Shown here: positions 62,672 to 64,000 of the stretch, piece by piece | Layout of the letters: each line of letters begins with the position of its first letter | Position numbering within the stretch: position 1 is the first letter of the stretch | From: Sphingobium chungbukense | GTDB taxonomy: Bacteria; Pseudomonadota; Alphaproteobacteria; Sphingomonadales; Sphingomonadaceae | DNA: 64,000 nt | Assembly (NCBI RefSeq): GCF_001005725.1 | Contig: NZ_LBIC01000001.1 | Coordinates: 1,018,501-1,082,500 of the forward strand | Direction: 5' to 3' | Notes under the pieces: model-generated | Told to the model about the DNA's origin: nothing | Database searches by the model: none | Seen by the model: the letters and a program-made list of their open reading frames with translations, nothing else | Translations under genes and position numbers: made by a program

Positions 62672-63465
62672 TTCGCTCTTTTCTGGTTCAGCAATTCATA
62701 GGCCATGACCGCGCAAGCGACCGCTGCGTTCAGGCTGTCCGCCTTGCCCAGCATCGGCATCTTCACCAGCAGGTCGCATTGCGCCTCATAGCTTTCAGGC
62801 AAACCCTGCGCTTCATTGCCGACCAGCAGGAAGCTGGGGCTTTGGTAGCGCGGTTCCTGATAGTCGTGCGTGGCCTTCAGGCTGGTGCCGATCAGTTCGC
62901 CCGGCCCTTCGCGCAGCCAGTGCATGAATTCCCCCCAGCGTGCCTGGGTGATCGACTGGGTGAAGAGCGCGCCCATGCTGGCGCGTACGGATTCGACGGA
63001 GAAGGGATCGACGCAATCGTCGATCAGGATGAGGCCGCCAGCGCCGACCGCATCGCCGGTGCGCAGGATCGTGCCCAGATTGCCGGGATCGCGCAGCGAT
63101 TGGGCGACGATCCAGATATCGGCCTTGGTTCTGTCGAGCTTCGCCAGCGGGGTCAGCCGGTCGCGATACACGCCGACCACGGCCTGGGGGTTATCCTTCC
63201 CGCTGATCTTGGCCAATATGTCGGGCGTGGTTTCGATGACATCGCCGCCCGCCGCCTCCATCGCCGCGATCAGATCGGCGGCGAGGGGATGGGTCGAGCC
63301 GGCATGGAACAGCATTTCGGGCAGCACGCCTTCCTCGCGCGCTTCGGTCAGGATGCGCAGCCCTTCTGCCAGGAACAGCCCTTCGGCCTTGCGGAATTTC
63401 TTCTCGCGCAGGGATCGGACGCGCTTCACCAGCGGGTTGGAAAATCCGGTGATCTCTCGCGCCAC
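62668..63465 (-). CDS. TrmH family RNA methyltransferase (SpoU)
   Basis: A 265-residue SPOUT 2'-O-ribose methyltransferase acting on rRNA or tRNA. The N-terminal substrate-binding domain (ITGFSNPLVKRVRSLREKKF, GLFLAEGLRIL) precedes the knot: QSLRDPGNLGTILRT (motif 1), LLVGNEAQGLP (motif 2) and MLGKADSLNAAVACAVMAYE (motif 3). The target nucleotide is not certain. The start codon is GTG at 63465. Confidence 0.9.
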   Translation of the reverse strand: MAREITGFSNPLVKRVRSLREKKFRKAEGLFLAEGLRILTEAREEGVLPEMLFHAGSTHPLAADLIAAMEAAGGDVIETTPDILAKISGKDNPQAVVGVYRDRLTPLAKLDRTKADIWIVAQSLRDPGNLGTILRTGDAVGAGGLILIDDCVDPFSVESVRASMGALFTQSITQARWGEFMHWLREGPGELIGTSLKATHDYQEPRYQSPSFLLVGNEAQGLPESYEAQCDLLVKMPMLGKADSLNAAVACAVMAYELLNQKRAK

Positions 63466-63674
63466 GATCCTGTCTCTTGCCTTTTCGAAGGTCCGCCGAA
63501 ACGGCCTCTCTATAGGGGGAGCGGGGAAAAGGGTAGGGGGCTTGGAATGTCAGGATTTGGGTGGGAACGGCCACGAGCGGACCGGGGGAAAGCCGTTCGG
63601 GCCAAGCCCGTCGAGGCCCTTTCCGTTTCTCTTAAGATCGGGCCCGCTGCCCGTTTCCCACCCATTCCCGTAGG

Positions 63675-64000
63675 TCACAGGCTGCCGAAGCCGGGCGCTT
63701 CGCCGCGGGCATTGCCGTCGAGACGGGTCGGACGTTTCCAGCCGATGCGCGGGCGCTTGCGCAGACGGAGCGTTGGCCAGTCGCCGCGATCGGTGCGTTC
63801 GGCAAGGCGCATGCCCTGGGCGCGGTAGGCGGCCAGCACGGCATCGGCCTGTTCCTTGAGCAGGCCGGCAAGGACGATGGTGCCGCCTTCCTCCACAAGG
63901 GCGCAAAGCGAAGGCGCCAGTTCGATCAGTGGACCCGCCAGTATATTGGCTATCAGAAGGTCATAGGGCGCGCGGGTGATGATGGCGGGGTGGTCGACGC
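63675..64000 (-). CDS. prmA: Ribosomal protein L11 methyltransferase, C-terminal part
   Basis: The gene runs off the right edge of the window; about 108 C-terminal residues are present. APYDLLIANILAGPLIELAP is the catalytic N-x-L-like motif of PrmA, followed by GGTIVLAGLLKEQADAVLAA and a tail ending APGFGSL. PrmA methylates lysines and the N-terminus of uL11 with SAM. The N-terminal recognition domain lies beyond the window. Confidence 0.86.
   Translation of the reverse strand, partial: VDHPAIITRAPYDLLIANILAGPLIELAPSLCALVEEGGTIVLAGLLKEQADAVLAAYRAQGMRLAERTDRGDWPTLRLRKRPRIGWKRPTRLDGNARGEAPGFGSL

Noticed and set aside
63559..63663. Inverted repeat after prmA (GGGTGGGAACGG with a partner at 63651-63663)
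   Set aside because: One arm has an extra A and the arms are about 80 bases apart, so the pairing could be chance; no T-run follows.

Overview
The window reads as one stretch of chromosome from a GC-rich alphaproteobacterium of the Sphingomonadales, probably near Sphingobium (inference). The reasons are the codon use, two large TonB-dependent receptors, a GapR (DUF2312) and a DUF1244 protein, a 41-residue zinc-free bL36, the gene orders serC-serA-hisZ-purA, dapF-mtaB-ftsY and ffh-rpsP-rimM-trmD-rplS, and many short REP-like inverted repeats between genes. Most of it is core genome. I see no prophage, CRISPR array, integron or plasmid functions.

Layout. 0.1-4 kb: a PaoABC-type molybdenum aldehyde oxidoreductase. 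4-6 kb: a TonB-dependent receptor broken by a one-base frameshift. 6-11.7 kb: S1/P1 nuclease, tRNA-Thr, a 44-residue conserved small protein, divergent aminopeptidase P and oligopeptidase B, and a thioesterase. 11.7-19 kb: a DUF4398 protein, TerC, an Atm1-type ABC exporter, dapD with a nucleotidase, a LOG protein and an extensin-like lipoprotein. 19-24.8 kb: serine, histidine and purine biosynthesis (serC, serA, hisZ, purA) and a mini helix-turn-helix protein whose stop codon lies in a MITE-like element. 25-32 kb: FMN reductase, dicarboxylate symporter, pdxH, a CbpA-like J-protein, BrkB, fabI, an AT-rich HEPN-like gene and aroC. 32-38.5 kb: PhzF, a serine hydrolase, RecQ, a DUF442 phosphatase and a BaiN-like flavoprotein. 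38.5-43.5 kb: an IS5-family remnant against the end of ruvC, then yebC, ybjQ, gapR, DUF1244, pyk, a HAD phosphatase and rpmJ. 43.7-48.6 kb: a lipoprotein, an M14 carboxypeptidase, a J-protein, a thioredoxin-like ferredoxin, hemerythrin, sodB and yciB. 48.7-57.8 kb: ftsY-mtaB-dapF facing ffh-rpsP-rimM-trmD-rplS, with a permease and a membrane protein between. 57.8-64 kb: a second TonB receptor, GNAT, an MHS transporter, a TrmH-type methyltransferase and the end of prmA.

The genes work mainly in housekeeping. ftsY and ffh supply both protein halves of the SRP targeting route. serC and serA make serine. dapD and dapF serve lysine and peptidoglycan synthesis. rpsP, rimM, trmD, rplS, rpmJ, mtaB, the TrmH-type enzyme and prmA serve ribosome and tRNA function.

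The least ordinary features are four. An AT-rich HEPN-like gene is spliced exactly between fabI and aroC with four-base overlaps on both sides. A 148-bp MITE-like palindrome ends the small helix-turn-helix gene. An IS remnant sits where ruvA and ruvB would normally follow ruvC. Several families of dispersed inverted repeats can be matched to one another within the window.
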